Assembly: GCA_003242205.1 (NCBI GenBank)
Contig: QGUR01000099.1
Location: 1 to 14,257, forward strand
Direction: 5' to 3'
Source: Chloroflexota bacterium
Lineage (GTDB): Bacteria; Chloroflexota; Anaerolineae; Aggregatilineales; Phototrophicaceae
Length of the DNA stretch: 14,257 nucleotides
Numbering within the stretch: the first letter of the stretch is position 1; every line of letters starts with the position of its first letter. Positions 7,175-14,192 of the stretch are shown here, piece by piece. Position numbers and translations under genes: made by a program. The notes under the pieces are model-generated. The model was given only the letters and a program-made list of their open reading frames with translations, did no database searches and was not told where the DNA came from.

Positions 7175-8734
7175 TTACCTCGTAACCGCTGACGCGCGGC
7201 GCGCAAATCTGGCCCGCAAACGCGCCAGTGGGCCGCCTGTATTCGTCCGCGACGTCTTCAACTGGAAGCGGCTGTTAATAACGTTCATCAACGCCGCAAT
7301 GACCAGACTCAGGATCAAATAGGTCGCCATGACCATCAGAATGCCCGAAACGGATTGCCCGGTCTGGTTGATGATCGTGCCGGTGACCTGAAACACGTCG
7401 GTATACGAAATGGCGATGGCGAGGCTCGAATTTTTGGCCAGATTGAGATACTGGTTGCCAAGCGGCGGAATAATCACGCGCAGCGCCTGCGGCAAAATAA
7501 TTAGCCGTAATAAGTCGACGTAGTTGAAGCCGAGTGCGCGTCCAGCTTCGATCTGCCCATGCGGTACGGCTTGAATACCAGCGCGTACGATTTCGGCCAC
7601 GAAGGCCGAGGTGTAGACCACGAGCGCCAGCAGAAGCGCGGTGTATTCGGGCAGCAGGATCATGCCATCGGCATAGCGCAGCCCGGCGCGGCGCGGCAGA
7701 TTGATGGTCAGCGGCGTCGGTTCGTAATAGCGCTCAAGTTCGGGCGTCAGCAGGTTTTCTTCGCGCGCCTGCTCCAGCGGCATCTCGACCACCTCGCCAT
7801 CGACGGTCACCAGCGCCGTGTCAACGGGGCGCGACGAGATCACCAGCCAGCCAGCCCCTGCCACGATCACAAATACCAGCAGCCCGTATAACAGGCTCGG
7901 ATAGCGCCGCCCGGTTTGTTCCGTGCGCCGTCGCAGGAACCACCACAGGCCGAGCGCCAGCGCAAAACCGGCGATCAGGAAAATCAGCCATTCGTTGAAG
8001 CGGGCCGTTGCCACAGGCGCGGGCAGCGCGACGCCGCGATTGCTGATAAAGGCGATGGGCTGAAGCTCCAGCTGCAGCAGCGGCATCGAAAACAGATTCA
8101 GCATTTCGGCCACGATGAGCAGCGCGACGCCGGCAATCGGCGCGAACATGCGCGCCAGCGTATCTTCGGGCAAACGATGTGTGAACCAGACCAGCAGCGG
8201 GATAAAGACGACAAACAGCAGCCAGCGCACCGGAATCACGGTAATGCCGTCCGGCGGCAATTCGATACTTTCCTGAATGCGCGGCATGGGCAGGATAACG
8301 ATGTAAAACCAGACGAAAATCTGCACCAGAAGCGGCGTGTTCCGCAGAATTTCGACGTAGATGCGCGCGATATTACGTACCAGCCAGTTATGGCTGAGCA
8401 GGCAAATGCCGACGATTGTGCCGAGGATGGTTGTCAGCACCAGCCCGACGACGACAACGCGCAGCGTATTGCGAACGCCGACCATGAACGCATCGCGGTA
8501 GGTGGCGTTGGCCGTGTAATCCCCTGAGTCGGCCAGATCGAACCCGGCGCGGTTATTCAGAAAATTGAACGTTGGGGAGATATTGCGCCGTCGCAGTTCG
8601 TCAAACATGCTGTCGCCAACGCTGACGACAACGGCGACCACGACAATGATGAAGGCAATCTGTAAAAGGGCTGCTATTGTGCGGACATCCAGCAAAAAGG
8701 AAGCCAACCGTTTAAGTAAATTACTATCACTCAT
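7175..8734 (-). CDS. aapQ: Amino-acid ABC transporter permease (AapQ type), enlarged
   Basis: The AapQ subfamily shows in FNFLNNRAGFDL (56-67), VEILRNTPLLVQIFVW (127-142) and the EAA loop VAEIVRAGIQAVPHGQIEAGRALGF (379-403) running into ILPQALRVIIPPLGNQYLNL. TM1 is about 20-40 and further spans lie at 88-112, 137-150, 170-185, 197-215, 247-267, 281-300, 362-383 and 462-485. The protein is 519 residues, about 120 longer than typical AapQ; the excess lies mainly at about 185-360, with several additional hydrophobic spans and a short hydrophilic stretch (301-357). It forms the membrane channel with AapM. ATG 8734 has no strong Shine-Dalgarno, and the gene follows aapJ after a 114-bp gap containing a hairpin. 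Confidence 0.9.
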   Translation of the reverse strand: MSDSNLLKRLASFLLDVRTIAALLQIAFIIVVVAVVVSVGDSMFDELRRRNISPTFNFLNNRAGFDLADSGDYTANATYRDAFMVGVRNTLRVVVVGLVLTTILGTIVGICLLSHNWLVRNIARIYVEILRNTPLLVQIFVWFYIVILPMPRIQESIELPPDGITVIPVRWLLFVVFIPLLVWFTHRLPEDTLARMFAPIAGVALLIVAEMLNLFSMPLLQLELQPIAFISNRGVALPAPVATARFNEWLIFLIAGFALALGLWWFLRRRTEQTGRRYPSLLYGLLVFVIVAGAGWLVISSRPVDTALVTVDGEVVEMPLEQAREENLLTPELERYYEPTPLTINLPRRAGLRYADGMILLPEYTALLLALVVYTSAFVAEIVRAGIQAVPHGQIEAGRALGFNYVDLLRLIILPQALRVIIPPLGNQYLNLAKNSSLAIAISYTDVFQVTGTIINQTGQSVSGILMVMATYLILSLVIAALMNVINSRFQLKTSRTNTGGPLARLRARFARRASAVTR

Positions 8735-8784
8735 CGACCATATACCGCTTATTCAGTCTCATCCCTCACTGTCTGCCATGCCGA

Positions 8785-8819
8785 GTCGGCGGGAGCCTCA
8801 GGATGAAACTCCCGCCGAC
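8785..8819 (-). other. Intercistronic stem-loop between aapJ and aapQ
   Basis: GTCGGCGGGAG (8785-8795) and CTCCCGCCGAC (8809-8819) form a perfect 11-bp GC-rich stem with a 13-nt loop, about 29 nt after the aapJ stop. No U-tract follows on the minus strand. In other transport operons a structure in this place protects the binding-protein mRNA or partly stops transcription, giving more binding protein than permease. I infer the same here. Confidence 0.6.
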
Positions 8820-8848
8820 ATAGCATTCCCCTTTATGCCTTCTGCGGT

Positions 8849-9913
8849 TTAACGGAATGGCATCGCGTACAGCAGACCGCCGTTGGTCCACAGATCGTTG
8901 ATGCCGCGCTCCAGATTGAAGATCGTGCCGGGGCCGAGGTTGCGGTTGAAGATTTCGCCGTAGTTCCCAACCTGGCTGATCACGGTGACCATAAAGTCAT
9001 TCGCGATACCGAGGTAGGAACCCGACGGGTTGCCACCCTGACCGAGGAGGCGCTGGATGTTCGGGTCTTCGCTATCCAGAAAATCGTTCACGTTTTCGCT
9101 GGTGATGCCGAATTCTTCAGCCTGAATCAGGCCGTAGATGGTCCAGCGCACGATGTCGGCAAACTGCGGGTCAGACTGCGAGGTCAGCGGGCCGAGCGGT
9201 TCCTTGCTCAGGACAATATCCAGAATCTTGTAAGCGCCAGGATCGGCGGCAGTCGCCTTACGCGAGATCAGACCGCTGATGTCGGTGGTCACGGCGTCGC
9301 AACGGCCTTCGTCAAACGCGGCCATCACGCCATCGAAGTCCTGGAAGGTTTGCAGGGTGAACTCCAGCCCGCGAGATTCCATCGCGTCGGTCATGTTGAG
9401 TTCGGTCGTCGTGCCGGCGTTGGTGCAGATCGTGCCGCCTTCCAGATCTTCCAGCGTTTCGATCCCGTCGGCGGCGCGCACCATCACACCCTGACCGTCA
9501 TAGAAGGTGGTCGGCGCGAAGGTAGCGCCCCATTCCGTGTCGCGGCTCAGCGTCCAGGTCGTGTTGCGCGAGAGCATGTCGATTTCGCCGGAAGCCAGCG
9601 CGGTGGGGCGTTCGGCGGCGGTCAGCGCGCGGAACTCAACGGCATCCGCATCGCCCAGAATCGCAGCGGCGACGGCGCGGCACATATCCACGTCAAAGCC
9701 GGTGAATTCACCCGCGTCGTTGGTAGTGCCAAAGCCCGGCAGCAGCGCGTTCACGCCGCAAATCAGGACGCCACGATCGATAACGCGCTGGGTAATCGGG
9801 CCGACTTCCGCCACAAACGGCGTCGGTTCGGCATCCTGCGCCGCCACAGGCACAGCCGCCAGCACGGCGACTATGGTCACGAGAATCAACGACAAAAACA
9901 AGCGATATTTCAT
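8849..9913 (-). CDS. aapJ: General L-amino-acid ABC transporter substrate-binding protein (AapJ type)
   Basis: This 354-residue protein has a signal peptide (MKYRLFLSLILVTIVAVLAA, cleavage after VPVAA at about 25) and no lipobox, so it is exported and soluble or loosely held. The solute-binding family 3 fold is shown by LICGVNALLPGF (50-61), GFDVDMCRAVAAAI (72-85) and ERPTALASGEIDML (101-114). AVTTDISGL (207-215) and the C-terminal INDLWTNGGLLYAMPFR (338-354) mark the AapJ branch. By family it captures a broad range of L-amino acids and delivers them to AapQM. Start choice: GGAG (9926-9923) is 9 nt before ATG 9913. The alternative TTG at 9922 directly abuts the Shine-Dalgarno and is rejected. 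It is the first gene of the aapJQMP operon. Confidence 0.95.
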   Translation of the reverse strand: MKYRLFLSLILVTIVAVLAAVPVAAQDAEPTPFVAEVGPITQRVIDRGVLICGVNALLPGFGTTNDAGEFTGFDVDMCRAVAAAILGDADAVEFRALTAAERPTALASGEIDMLSRNTTWTLSRDTEWGATFAPTTFYDGQGVMVRAADGIETLEDLEGGTICTNAGTTTELNMTDAMESRGLEFTLQTFQDFDGVMAAFDEGRCDAVTTDISGLISRKATAADPGAYKILDIVLSKEPLGPLTSQSDPQFADIVRWTIYGLIQAEEFGITSENVNDFLDSEDPNIQRLLGQGGNPSGSYLGIANDFMVTVISQVGNYGEIFNRNLGPGTIFNLERGINDLWTNGGLLYAMPFR

Positions 9914-9976
9914 CGTGAGCAACTCCTCAAATATTGATTAAATCTGAAAGCAGGACTGAAGCGCCAGAAATGGACT

Positions 9977-9996
9977 GCCCTGGCACTTGCCGGGGC
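9977..9996 (-). other. Imperfect hairpin in the aapJ leader
   Basis: GCCC-T-GGC (9977-9984), loop ACTT, GCC-G-GGGC (9989-9996) form a 7-bp stem with one mismatch inside the predicted 5' untranslated region of aapJ (about 90 nt from the promoter at 10014 to the ATG at 9913). It is not followed by a U-tract, and no known riboswitch is recognised here. Confidence 0.3.
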
Positions 9997-10013
9997 GCAA
10001 ACCCGTGGGCGGT

Positions 10014-10050
10014 AGTCTATCGTAATGAGGAAAGGTTGTCAAAACGACAA
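10014..10050 (-). promoter_or_regulatory. Sigma-70 promoter of the aap operon with overlapping inverted repeat
   Basis: On the minus strand, a perfect TTGACA (10042-10037) is followed after exactly 17 bp by TAGACT (10019-10014, 4/6). The -35 box lies in an inverted repeat TTGTC-5 nt-GACAA (10036-10050), so a dimeric regulator there could block the polymerase. The promoter lies between the selenoprotein stop (10063) and the aapJ start, meaning that aapJQMP can be transcribed independently of the upstream gene. Confidence 0.65.
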
Positions 10051-10062
10051 TACGTTCGCTGA

Positions 10063-10353
10063 CTATTTATCTTCCGTTTCGGCTCCGCCCGTGAGATCGC
10101 GCAGCTTGGCCAGAATCGCCTGACGCACCTCTCCCGGTTCGGCGTGGCGGCCCAGCGCTTTCTTGGAAAACACCAGCTCGCCGTTGACGACGACGTCAAA
10201 AACGCCGCCCGTGGAAGGGATCAGTTTCCACGACTGAATGTGATATTCCAGCTCGCGTTCCAGCAGAATTTCCTCCGTCAACCTGACGGCGCGTTCAGTA
10301 TGCCCTCAGGGCGCGCAGTAGGTAATGCTGATTTCGAGAACTGCTTGTTGCAT
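10063..10353 (-). CDS. SelW/Rdx-family selenoprotein with in-frame TGA (CxxU motif)
   Basis: ATG 10353-10351 follows a strong AGGAGG (10364-10359) by 5 nt. The frame reads 15 codons, meets TGA at 10308-10306, then stays open for 80 codons to TAG 10065-10063, giving 96 residues if TGA is selenocysteine. Residues 8-20 read ISITYCAPUGHTE: a beta strand followed by Cys13-x-x-Sec16, exactly the redox motif position of SelW/SelT/Rdx proteins. Downstream, TGGVFDVVVNGELVFSKK (48-65) matches the conserved strand-turn-strand of that thioredoxin-like family, and GEVRQAILAKLRDL forms the closing helix. Family members are small cytosolic thiol redox proteins; the partner is unknown. A SECIS-like hairpin lies just after the TGA. 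A call starting at TTG 10281 (72 residues) lacks the catalytic motif and is a misannotation. The alternative explanation is a sequencing error or nonsense mutation of TGC/TGT. Confidence 0.8.
10275..10308 (-). promoter_or_regulatory. Selenocysteine codon TGA and candidate bacterial SECIS hairpin
   Basis: The TGA is at 10308-10306. CCGTCA (10289-10284), loop GGT (10283-10281), TGACGG (10280-10275) make a perfect 6-bp stem. The apical loop starts 23 nt after the TGA and its first base is G. Bacterial SECIS elements recognised by SelB sit immediately 3' of the UGA within the coding region, with an apical loop at roughly this distance and a G at the start of the loop, so position and loop both fit. 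The three-base loop is tight; opening the top A-T pair gives AGGTT. Confidence 0.65.
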
Positions 10354-10395
10354 CTTTTCCTCCTCAATCGAAATTGAAGCATCTCGGTCGCAATG

Positions 10396-10427
10396 ATTAT
10401 GTCACAATTTTCGCCACATTCGAAAAT
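10396..10427 (-). promoter_or_regulatory. Candidate promoter and operator of the selenoprotein gene
   Basis: On the minus strand, TGACATAAT (10404-10396) is an extended -10 (TG-N-CATAAT, 5/6), about 43 nt before the ATG. Directly upstream lies a perfect 7-bp inverted repeat ATTTTCG-7 nt-CGAAAAT (10407-10427), covering the spacer and -35 zone where a regulator would act. The -35 box itself is poor (TTCGAA). Confidence 0.45.
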
Positions 10428-10477
10428 ATCCGGCTGGGCGCTGGTCAGATTTGTTTACGTTCCCACGCTCGCATTTG

Positions 10478-10486
10478 TGATGTAAT
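10478..10486 (+). promoter_or_regulatory. Candidate extended -10 promoter of the FHA gene
   Basis: TGATGTAAT is an extended -10 (TG-N-TGTAAT, 5/6 match), 36 bp before the GTG start at 10523, with only a weak TTTACG upstream at non-standard spacing (21 bp). Confidence 0.4.
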
Positions 10487-10522
10487 GAGCAGTACAAATG
10501 ACGATCGTGAGGAAATCCGCCT

Positions 10523-11305
10523 GTGGATATCGATTCCATCAAAGCCGAATACTATCGCATTCGCAGTAGTGGCATGGATGCCAGAACCGCGCTGGCACAG
10601 CTACGCCCCCAGATCGTCCGCCTCGAGCTTTCGCAACGCGAACAACTGCTTGAACAACTACGCTTGTGGGAAATCGGCCGCACGACCGGACGTCTCAAAT
10701 CGCCAGATAAGACAGCGCCCCGGAAGCCGGTTGGCCAGATCAAGCCGTTGTCATCATCAGGTGGATTGGCTCTCGATACATCGCCGCCGGGCGTAACGTG
10801 CCCACACTGCGGCAAGGCGAACCGCGACGAAGATGTGTTCTGCTTTGCGTGCGGCCAACTGCTGTCCATTGAACGAGGGCTGTTCGACACGCGCCATTTT
10901 GTCGACGATAAGGATGGCTTTCAGAGCGACGAGTACTTCGGCCCGGATATGGTGCTGGTGTTCGCTATTAAGGAAACGCAAAAGACCATCAGCATTCGCC
11001 CGCAGGATCGCCCACACGAGATCATCGTTGGCCGGGGCACGCACAGCACCATGAAGCCGGATATCGACCTGACGGCGCATAACGCAGTGGCGCTTGGCGT
11101 GTCGCGCCTGCATCTCAACGTGGTCTACAACGAGAAGCGCCGCACGTTAAGCGTTTCCGATCTGGGCAGCGCGAACGGCACGTATATCAACGGCGTCCGG
11201 TTGCATCCTGAGGAAGTACGCGTTCTGCGCCATGGCGATGAGCTGCGTCTGGGCAAGCTGACGCTGACCGTCTATTTTCACCAGCAGGGCCAGCGGGAAA
11301 AGTGA
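10523..11305 (+). CDS. Zinc-ribbon and FHA-domain protein
   Basis: This 260-residue soluble protein has three parts. The N-terminal helical segment (1-52) has alternating charge. A linker leads to a zinc ribbon with CPHC (93-96) and CFAC (107-110), a 10-residue spacing inside. A C-terminal forkhead-associated domain (about 140-253) carries VGRGTH (169-174), SRLHLNV (194-200) and DLGSANGTYINGVRL (213-227). These include the conserved Gly-Arg, Ser-x-x-His and Asn-Gly residues that bind phosphothreonine. It is therefore likely a phospho-dependent adaptor downstream of a Ser/Thr kinase, but none is encoded in the window. The start is GTG: GAGGA (10508-10512) lies about 10 nt upstream, and no ATG is better placed. 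It is divergent from the selenoprotein gene and convergent with leuS. Confidence 0.88.
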   Translation: MDIDSIKAEYYRIRSSGMDARTALAQLRPQIVRLELSQREQLLEQLRLWEIGRTTGRLKSPDKTAPRKPVGQIKPLSSSGGLALDTSPPGVTCPHCGKANRDEDVFCFACGQLLSIERGLFDTRHFVDDKDGFQSDEYFGPDMVLVFAIKETQKTISIRPQDRPHEIIVGRGTHSTMKPDIDLTAHNAVALGVSRLHLNVVYNEKRRTLSVSDLGSANGTYINGVRLHPEEVRVLRHGDELRLGKLTLTVYFHQQGQREK

Positions 11306-11440
11306 AACCGCTTCCTGCTAAAGCACAAGCGCCACAGGTTTTGTCCTCATAATGGAAAACGACGGGTGCAGGTTGCGGAGATGTACCGAGGGGACGCCTG
11401 CAAGCCGGTTTAAAGTGAAGCTTGAAGGCGATGAATCAGT

Positions 11441-11478
11441 GGCGGTGGCGCTACCGCATATCCGGTAACGCCACCGCC
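11441..11478. terminator. 16-bp stem-loop between convergent FHA and leuS genes
   Basis: GGCGGTGGCGCTACCG (11441-11456), 6-nt loop, CGGTAACGCCACCGCC (11463-11478): 15 of 16 positions pair (the odd one is a G-U wobble on the leuS strand). It begins 14 nt after the leuS stop. No convincing U-tract follows on either strand, as at 1518-1553. The rest of the 11306-11492 gap shows nothing else I can name. Confidence 0.55.
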
Positions 11479-11492
11479 CTGTCGGCGTTGGT

Positions 11493-14192
11493 TTATACCA
11501 CGATATTGACTTTGGGTTCCTGACCGTTGCGCCCCGGCACGAACACCAGCCGCTTCGGTTCGCCGCCGTTGAGCACGCGGCGCGCGCCCGCGCTTTCCAG
11601 CGCCAGCCGCTTGGCTTCGGCCTCATCCACGTCAGCCGGAGCCTCCACATGGTCGATCGGTTTGCCGTTACGCATCACGACCAGCGTCACGGTGTCGCGG
11701 GCCGCCTTCTCTTCGTCGTAAGCCGGCCACTCCTGCGTATGCACGCTGTATTCAAAGCCCATGCGCTCCCACAGTTCTTCCGCGATGTGCGGCGTGAACG
11801 GCGCCATGAGCAGCAGGTTGGTACGCAGCGCATCGCGCCAGACATCGGCGCTAACGCCGCCGCGACGCAGCGCGGATTGCAGATCGTTTCGCAGCGTCAT
11901 CAACCCGGCGACGGCGGTGTTGAAGCTGAAAGTCTCCAGACCTTCGCTCACGCGCCGGATCGCGGCCTGAACGCTGCGTTCCAGATCACGTTCCGCCCGT
12001 GGATCGCCTGATGGGGATGGGGGATCGCCCAGTGTCAGGTTCCAGACATCATTCAGCCAGCGCACGACGCCGATGATCTGCTCGGAATTCCACGGGCCAC
12101 CCTTCGCCCAGTCGAAGCCGAACATCAGGTAGGCGCGCACGGTGTCGGCCCCGTATTCGGCCACCAGCTCATCGGGATTGACGACATTGCCCTTGCTCTT
12201 CGACATGCGCTGGACTTCCAGATGATGCCGAAGCTGGTTGACGGTGTTTTCGCCCTCGATCCTCGGAATGATGATCTCGGCATCGTCCAAAACTTCGACC
12301 GTGCGCAGTTCGTTATTCGCGGTGCGTACCGTCAGGATGTTTTCGGTGCGGCGCATGATCTCGCCGACCACCATGCCCGAATCCAGCGTCGACTCGGCGG
12401 TCGGTGTGGTGTCGCTCTGTTCAAGCGCTTCTTCCTTGGCGATGACTTCAACGCGGGTGGCGAACAGCTTGTTCGGGCCATCCCAGCGCCCGGTAGCGCG
12501 GATGTAATCGCCTTCGCGTTCCGCGCCCAGCACCTGTCCCTGATTCCGCAGCACCAGCCATGGTTCGTCGAACAGGCCCTCCGGGTCGCGGCCATGCTCC
12601 CGCATGATGCGCGCCGTCTCCTCGAACATGCCCAGATCGCGCATCGCCTTGATGAAGAAGCGCGCGTACAGCAGGTGAAGGGTGGCATGTTCCGCGCCGC
12701 CGGTATACACGTCGACCGGCAGCCAGTAGGCCGCCTCTTCGGGATCGAATGGCCCGCGGTCGTAGTGTGGGCTGAGATAGCGATACTGGTACCACGACGA
12801 ACACATGAAGGTGTCCATCGTGTCGGTCTCGCGCCGGGCCGGCGTGCCGTCGCTGGCGGTCGTATGCAGGAATGGTTCGTGATAAGTCAGCGGGCTGCGA
12901 CCGCTGGGCATGAACTCGACGTCTTCGGGCAGCAGCACCGGCAGTTGCTCGTCCGGCACGGCTTCAATCGTGCCGTCCTGTTTGTAAATGATCGGGATCG
13001 GCGCGCCCCAGTAACGCTGGCGGCTGATCAGCCAGTCGCGCAGGCGATAGGTGACGGCTTCCCTGCCGATGCCTTTGGCTTCCAGCCACGTGATGACGGC
13101 GTCAATCGCCGGGTTCTTGCGCCCCTTCTGGCCATTCGAGATTGTGCCGTTGAATTGGTCGCTGTTGACCATGACGCCGGGGCCATCGTAGGCCTGCCCC
13201 GGCACGAGTTCGCCCTCGCCTTCACGCGGTTCGATGACCGTGCGAATCGGCAGGTCGTACTTGACGGCGAATTCGTAGTCGCGCTGGTCGTGCGCCGGAA
13301 CGGCCATAATCGCGCCGCTGCCATAGCTGATCATGACGTAGTCGGCGATCCAGATGGGAATGCGCTCGCCGTTGACCGGGTTGATGGCGAACGCCCCGGT
13401 GAAAACGCCGGTCTTTTCGCGGTCTTCAGCCGTTCGTTCGAGTTCGGTCCGGCGCGCCGCCTGCTCCACATAAGCCTCGACCGCTTCGCGCTGCGCGTCC
13501 GATGTGATCTTGCTGACCAGCGGATGTTCGGGGGCCAGCACCATAAACGTCGCGCCCCACAGCGTATCGGGCCGCGTGGTGAAAATCTCAATCGGGTCGT
13601 TCTGCTCGGTGTGGAACGTGACCTTCGCGCCTTCGCTGCGCCCGATCCAGTTGATCTGCATCGTCTTGACCGGTTCAGGCCAGTCAACGCCTTCATACCG
13701 CAGCAGTTCCTCGGCGTAATTGGTGATGCGGAAGAACCACTGCGTCATCAACTTCTGGATGACGGGCTGGCCCGTGCGCTCGTCCCTGCCGTCGATAACC
13801 TGCTCGTTCGCCAGTACGGTCTGCAACGTGGGTGACCAGTTGACCATCGCCTCGCCGCGATAGGCCAGCCCGGCCTCGTAGAATTTCTTGAAGAACCACT
13901 CGGTCCAGCGATAGTACTCCGGGTCGCAGGTTACCGCCTCGCGCTGCCAGTCGAACATCGCGCCCATGCTACGCAACTGGCCGCGCATGCGCTCGATGTT
14001 GGCGTAAGTCCACTTCGCGGGATGGATGTTGCGCTGCACGGCGGCATTTTCCGCCGGCAGGCCAAACGCATCAAAGCCCATGGGGAAAAGGACGTTATAG
14101 CCCTTCATCCGCATGTAGCGGGCGCGCGCGTCGGAAGGCGTCATCGCGAACCAGTGGCCAATATGCAGGTCGCCGCTGGGATAGGGAAGCAT
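11493..14192 (-). CDS. leuS: Leucyl-tRNA synthetase, 5' end interrupted
   Basis: This class I synthetase charges tRNA-Leu. Visible from the first Met are MLPYPSGDLHIGHW with the HIGH motif at 10-13 and GFDAFGLPAENAA (39-51). The CP1 editing domain shows TTRPDTLWG (205-213) and GSGAIMAVPAHDQRDYEFA (291-309). Further on are GGAEHATLHLLYARF (498-512), MSKSK (663-667) and the anticodon-binding APFTPHIAEELW (797-808). The zinc cysteines usual after VNW are replaced by SPTLQT. About 100 residues (557-660) separate LRNQGQVLG from the MSKSK loop, a large version of the leucine-specific domain. The frame continues upstream as PKHYALT, which belongs to the family's first strand, but a TAA lies at 14216-14214, and ATG 14192 has no Shine-Dalgarno. 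About 40 N-terminal residues are therefore missing, by real mutation or by error at the sequence edge. Confidence 0.93.
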   Translation of the reverse strand: MLPYPSGDLHIGHWFAMTPSDARARYMRMKGYNVLFPMGFDAFGLPAENAAVQRNIHPAKWTYANIERMRGQLRSMGAMFDWQREAVTCDPEYYRWTEWFFKKFYEAGLAYRGEAMVNWSPTLQTVLANEQVIDGRDERTGQPVIQKLMTQWFFRITNYAEELLRYEGVDWPEPVKTMQINWIGRSEGAKVTFHTEQNDPIEIFTTRPDTLWGATFMVLAPEHPLVSKITSDAQREAVEAYVEQAARRTELERTAEDREKTGVFTGAFAINPVNGERIPIWIADYVMISYGSGAIMAVPAHDQRDYEFAVKYDLPIRTVIEPREGEGELVPGQAYDGPGVMVNSDQFNGTISNGQKGRKNPAIDAVITWLEAKGIGREAVTYRLRDWLISRQRYWGAPIPIIYKQDGTIEAVPDEQLPVLLPEDVEFMPSGRSPLTYHEPFLHTTASDGTPARRETDTMDTFMCSSWYQYRYLSPHYDRGPFDPEEAAYWLPVDVYTGGAEHATLHLLYARFFIKAMRDLGMFEETARIMREHGRDPEGLFDEPWLVLRNQGQVLGAEREGDYIRATGRWDGPNKLFATRVEVIAKEEALEQSDTTPTAESTLDSGMVVGEIMRRTENILTVRTANNELRTVEVLDDAEIIIPRIEGENTVNQLRHHLEVQRMSKSKGNVVNPDELVAEYGADTVRAYLMFGFDWAKGGPWNSEQIIGVVRWLNDVWNLTLGDPPSPSGDPRAERDLERSVQAAIRRVSEGLETFSFNTAVAGLMTLRNDLQSALRRGGVSADVWRDALRTNLLLMAPFTPHIAEELWERMGFEYSVHTQEWPAYDEEKAARDTVTLVVMRNGKPIDHVEAPADVDEAEAKRLALESAGARRVLNGGEPKRLVFVPGRNGQEPKVNIVV

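Noticed and set aside
8849..9922. TTG start of aapJ at 9922
   Set aside because: The TTG abuts the GGAG itself; ATG 9913 has 9-nt spacing and starts a standard signal peptide.
10063..10281. A 72-codon gene starting at TTG 10281
   Set aside because: No Shine-Dalgarno at that TTG, and it lacks the N-terminal strand and redox motif. The upstream ATG with AGGAGG and the in-frame TGA explains the region better.
12222..13835. A 537-codon open frame on the plus strand
   Set aside because: It is antisense to leuS, has composition typical of a GC-rich shadow frame (Arg/His/Asp/Val-rich) and no recognisable domain, while the minus strand has unmistakable LeuRS motifs.
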